A stretch of DNA of 64,000 bases from Paracentrotus lividus (lineage: Eukaryota; Echinodermata; Echinoidea; Camarodonta; Echinidae), in the NCBI GenBank assembly GCA_940671915.1, contig CALNVZ010003425.1:40384717-40448716 (forward strand). The letters run 5' to 3'. Positions within the stretch are counted from its first letter, which is position 1. Each line of letters begins with the position of its first letter. Under the pieces are notes generated by a model. That model made no database searches and was not told the origin of the DNA. It saw nothing but the letters and a program-made list of their open reading frames with translations. This document shows, one piece after another, positions 40,301-46,300 of this stretch. The position numbers and the translations under genes were made by a program.

Positions 40301-43300
40301 GAAAGTTGATTTTTTTTTTTAATTGCCTTTAACCAGTACATATATTCTATCCTTGACATACGTGTATCTTGTGCTCTAGCATTGACAATCTTAAAATAAA
40401 AAAAAAATTGAATCATGTTTTCTTAATTACAACTAGTGTAGTGTGCGTATGCTGCAGACTGTGGTACACACACTTTCCAAGACATGCGCAACCAGTAGTA
40501 ACTGTGGCATAATGCATGACACTTATACACCTGAGCGGAGAGGGTGGCAAATAATACCCTGGGTATATTACTCCCAGGACAATTACCACCCCCCCCCAAA
40601 AAAAAAAAAAAAAAAAGGTTAGGGCTAGCTGCAGGTTTAGATGGTAGCTTTCTGGCGGGGTAGTTTTTCTGTGGGCAGTTATACAAGACCTATGGACTAT
40701 TCTCATTTCATTTCAAGGGATGGTAATGTTCTGCGTCAGCAATACAAAAAGCTATTTCTTACGGAAAGAAATCTTTCAAACCAGTTGAACATTTATATAA
40801 CATTTATATACATGTATATATAGGCCTATTTCAAATACATGTTATGTAGAGCTATTAAATTGTACCATGTATTTGACTGGAACACTTGATGACATCTTTA
40901 TACCACGTTTCTCTTTCCCTCGTTGTTTTGGTCTATTCTGCAGAACATGCCTTAGCCTCGCAAAGGAAGCAGCTGATAAGATCTACCTTGCAGAAAAGAC
41001 AGTCATCATTAAAGGTAAAATATGGTTTATCTTCTTGAAAATATGTAACCTGCTGGCTCCAAAAAAAAAAACCACCTACAAGTTGCCAAATTATTATTTT
41101 TTTTAGTTATATATCAGGGGGGCGTTTCATGAAAGGACTTGTCGGACGTTTTATCCGACAAACTGTTATAAGCTACTGAAATGCTTGCATGTGATTGGCT
41201 GAGAGCAAATTTGTTGGATAAAACATCTGACAAGTCCTTTGATGAAATGCCCCCCAGGTGGAGATCCAGCATCAGCTATGACAAAGGATTTTGTTGGTCC
41301 AATTGTCTGGGGACAACAGCAGCTCTATTATGCTGAGGCATGGGCTGATACAATCCTTTGTCACAGCTGGCTCTGTATCCGCTACTGTATGTCTGTCTGA
41401 AACTGAAGATTCCAAGCTTCCCGGTCATATCAAACATTCGCGTGGCTTCAAAATATTCAGGTCCCTCTATTCAATTAAAAACTTGCGGGCAAAGAATTTA
41501 AAGGGTTAAGAATTTAGACATAGTCTTCTTTCTCGAATGTTCCATGTAGGTCATGACAGGTTGTTGTATAATAGATAAAATAGATGTTTCAATTTGTATA
41601 TTCAATGTATTTGCAATGGGAGGTTTTAATAGGTGTTAATTATTGAATATTCTCTTTATACTGCATATTGATTATTACAAAAGGTGGTCTCTGTATTCTA
41701 CTTTAATTAAATTAAATTTTGAAAAAAGTAAAAAAAAAAAAAAAAAAATAAAAAATAAATATAAGAAGAAAACAGGCAGTTAACCCTATTCAGACTGGCA
41801 TTATCAAGAGGAGATTTTGACTGGGGGGGGGGGGTCAATTGAACGTCGCTGCACATGTAAAGGGTGTCGCTGGTATGTTTTTTTTTTAAAAACAAATTTC
41901 ACGTATTTAATTTATGCTAATTTATGCATACTCATGTATGCAAATTAGATGCTTTTTATGGAAATCGTTAATATTTCATTAATAAATATGTTATGAAGCC
42001 CAATTTTTTTCTAAAAGTTGCTGAGTAGCAAAGACAACAGTATTGAATAGACAAATTCAGAAATTTCAAATTAATTCTTTTGTATTCTATTGTTTTATGA
42101 ATTTCTTATGTATTCTATTGTTTTTATTTCTTATGTATTTCTTTTTTTTGTAATTTTTATGCTTGAGAAATGTATTTTGATCAATATAAAGACAAATTTA
42201 ATCAATCAAAAGGCTCAGAAGGCACAATATCAGTGTTATAAAGAAATTTTGAAAAAAGCAGTATTTTGTACACAAATGCATGCAAAATGACGATTTTCGT
42301 TCAATTTAGGCCTGACATGCGATTACGTAATGTTGCGTAACGCGACAACGGAGTATCCGATTTTTCGAACTTGTTGTACAAAAATTTGCGAGACACTTGA
42401 AAGAAAAAAGTCATAAAGCGCCGGGTTGCGATTCGCAGCGGTTGCGCGGCAGTCGCGGATTTCGTACAGGGGTCTGAATAGGGTTAACTCAATTTGATTA
42501 AAACCTTGAGGGCACAGAATTTAATTAGTTTAGAATTTTGACTTTGTTTTTTTCTTGAATGTTGCATGTACATGTAGGTCATGACAAGTTATTGTATAGG
42601 TTGAAATAAATGTTTCAATGTATATATTATTCAATGTGTTTGCAAAGGGAGGTTTTAATATATGTGTTAATTATCTAATATTTCCTTTACGCTGCATGTT
42701 GATTATATATTTACTAAAGGTGGTCTCTGTATATCTATTTTAATTACATTTACATTTGTACTCAACAATTGTCGTTAATTAGGTGCCTTTTTGAAAAAGG
42801 AAAAAAAAATGATAATAATAAGTGAGAAGGGAGATATTTTATCAAGTCTTTCGAGTCATATTTATTTGTTTTACCTAATACGGTAAAGTCGGTTCATTTG
42901 CAGAAGGTGGTCCTTGTAAATATGTTTTAATTATATTTATAAGTACTCAAGAAAATGTTGTTTTTTTTAATGACATTATGCCTTTTGAAAAAGTTTTAAT
43001 ATGCTAAGAAAAGAAGGGTAGCACTTTGCCAAGTCTTAAAAGTGTAATATTTATCTTATTGCATGTTGATTATATATATTTACTAAAGGTGGTCTCTGTA
43101 TATCTTTATTAATTACATTTACATTTGTACTCAACAATTGTCATTATATAGGTGCCTTTTTGAAAAAGAAGAAAACAAAAATGATAATAAGTCCGAAGGG
43201 ATATATTCTATCAAGTCTTTCGAGTCATATTTATTTGTTTTACCTAATAAGGTAAAGTCTGTTCATTTGCGGAAGGTGGTCTCTGTAAATAATTTCAAGT

Positions 43301-46300
43301 ACTAAAAAAAATTGTCTTTTAATGACACTATACATGTACCTTCATGAAAAGTTTTAATATGCTTTTAAAAAAAAAGAAGGGTAGCACCTTGTCAAGTATA
43401 ATATTTATCTTTAATTGCATGTTGATTATATTTACCAAAGGTGGTTTCTAATTTAATTACATTCACATTTGAATTTAACAATTGTCATTGTTAAATGAGG
43501 TGCCTTTTTGAGGGGAAAAAAAAGTCAGAATGGAGAGGTTTTATCAAGTCTTTAGAGCTATATTTATTTGTTTATCCAATATAAAGGTAAATTTAGTTGA
43601 TTCGCAGAATGTGGTCTCTGTAAATATATTTGAATTATATTATATTTACAAGTACTCAAAAAAATTTGTTGTTTAATGACATGCCTTTTGAAAAAGTTTT
43701 AATGTGCTAAAAAAGTAGAAGGGTAGCACTTTGTCAAGTCTTTAAATGTAATATTTATCTTAAGATAATTGAAGCTTTATTAATTATGTAGATTGGATTT
43801 ATTTGTTGAAGGTGGTATTTGTAAACACATGTTTAAATAGTACTTTGATGTGTATATACCGTGTAACGGAAGAGACTTATCTTGTGTTGACTTATAAAAT
43901 CAGTTACTGTCTTTATTGAAGTACAGTTGTTCAAAAACACAAATCCTTATAAGGGCAGGAGAGACTTCTCACTTCAAGTGTTTGAAGCCATGTTTACTTT
44001 GTAAAGTAACGCTTATGTATGTAAATAATATGTATTTGTCCAAGTTATCTTTGTCCAAATCTTCTATTAAGATCAACTTTCAAAAAAAGTATGCCTTTTT
44101 CATGGATCCACTTTTGGTCTAAAATAAGTAGACCACTCTCTCCAACATACCTCTATTAGAACTTGTCATGGAGTACAGTATTTGAAGGGACAACCAAACG
44201 AAGAATTTTAAGGTTGATGCCCTTGTTTCAAATATAGTGTATATAAAATGCTGAACATTGAAGGTACATGTATTAGGAAAAACAAGTTTGTGAGGTTATC
44301 TTGCAAAATTCATTTTTTATGTAAATACTATTAATCTCAAATAACAAGCTTCTGAAAAGGGCAAAATCATTGTATTTGGTAGTTAGAAGGAGAGTTTATT
44401 TTGAAATATGATCCTCCTAATTTGATAGGCTTTTACGTCAATTGCGCAGTAACGATGAATGACATACAGGCATGATCGGGAAAGGAAATGGAATTGAAAT
44501 CCTGTTTATACTCTGCTTGTACAATTTATTATTAACATCTCTAGATTTCCTTTCTTTCATACGTGTAGCACCAGTAGTTAAAAGTAATGCATTTGAGATA
44601 ATGCTGCTCTTCTTGTTTATTTTTGCTGGTTTGATGTTTTATTTTTAATAGTCATTTTGTCAATTTGTAATTATAATCTGGACTACTGTAAAACAAGAAA
44701 CTTCACATTGATGTTTCAGTATGAAATTTATAGCAAAATATCATCTACATTTTAGTGGGTACTATTAAGAAAGATATCAAGCTTTGTGAAATGGGAAGGG
44801 GCAGTCTTTTGAAATTTTAGTTACAGGAAGGGTAATTATTCTGAGATGAAATGTAGGGTAAGGTTGTCCCTATAGGATTAAGGTCACTTTCTTCCATATC
44901 ATGGTCACAACTCCTCTGGCATTTCCTGTCCCCTTCTCTCCCCTCCTCCTTCTCTGACTCTTTCTGTCTATCCCCTGTCTGTCTCTCAATCTATCTCTCG
45001 TTCTATTCCCTTGTCCCTCTTCTTCCTTCCTGTGAACCCTTCCCTTGCTCGCTGAGTTCTAAACAAGGTCCCATGACAAGTGTATAGATGTATAATTTGA
45101 GGCAAGGTTTTCGAGGCATATACAGAAGAGGTTAAACTGTTGAAGATTAGCTCTCTTTTTTTTTATCCCTTGAAAACAAACATAACCTGAGATACAAACC
45201 ATAATTACCATCTTGGAAGAATATAATAATTTTTCCTGTGCATCTGATGAATTATCAGTATTTGTATACATGTCTTTAAAATCTGTTTGTACAACAAGAA
45301 TCATTGAAAGGGGCAATTCGTGGAAGAACTAGTACTCAACATTTATGTGAGAGCAGGTCGCATGTGACATCACAAATTGTGAAAAATAGTTATAATTTTT
45401 CGTCATCTTCTAATGCATTCTTGTCAAACCTTCACTGATGTACATTTCTCTCATTTTCTGCTTACATCAAAACTAACTTTATTTCAGGTTGAGCTTCCCC
45501 TTTAATACATGGAAGACTAATATATTTTTTGTTATCCTCTTTTTCTTCCCCATCATGTACAGAGTCACAAGGGAGGGATTACTCCTGTGTGGTAGCCAGT
45601 CTTGCACAGATCATGCTGGACAGTCACTATCGCAGTCAGCTGGGCTTCCAGAGTCTTATACAGAAGGAATGGATAGTGGGCGGTCACCCTTTCCTTGACC
45701 GATGCGGACACTGTGTCCCAAGCAACGGAACAGAGGTACAGTACATGTATATGATTTAATTACAACATGCTTGTTACATTATGTCGCATTTAAGCCAGTC
45801 AATAGGAGCTTTAAACTTAAATCCACACGCCCCAGCTTGTCACTGGTTGTTAACATTTTTGTCTCTCCATAACCTGGGAAGAAAATGGGACCTTGTACAA
45901 TTGTAGGATGTCAATTGGAAGGAATGGCTTTTTATCCTTCCTGTTGACAATATTCCATAAAAAGTGGAAATAGTTCACATTGTTTATATTAACTAAATTG
46001 GTGACAGATGTAATAGTATCTGTGAGATACATGTACTTGTTGATGTAAAGAGAGGTATTGAAATGGAGCACTGCATTTAAAAAAAGGCATTTTGTTATTA
46101 TCATTACTGGAGTAACATCTTTAAAAACTGCTTCATTTCAATTTTTTGTTGTTGTTGATAGGCTCCAGTGTTCCTGCTATTCCTAGACTGTGTCCACCAG
46201 CTGATAGAACAGTTCCCATCGGCCTTTGAGTTCACGGACACGTTCCTGATAGCTCTATGGGACAGCATGCATTCAGGTATCTTTGGTACATTCCTGTTCA

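Larger units (their letters stand above)
32583..40943 (+). other. Intron between exons E and F (8.4 kb)
   Basis: Bounded by gtaag and ttctgcag. It holds the repeats and elements listed separately. The remaining parts (34000-34970, 36510-38050, 39490-40540) show AT-rich sequence, homopolymers and no gene. Confidence 0.8.
41015..45562 (+). other. Intron between exons F and G (4.5 kb)
   Basis: Bounded by gtaaaa and gtacag. It holds a MITE, an AT-rich tandem array and a TTAA element (listed separately). 43830-45560 shows nothing recognisable. Confidence 0.8.
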
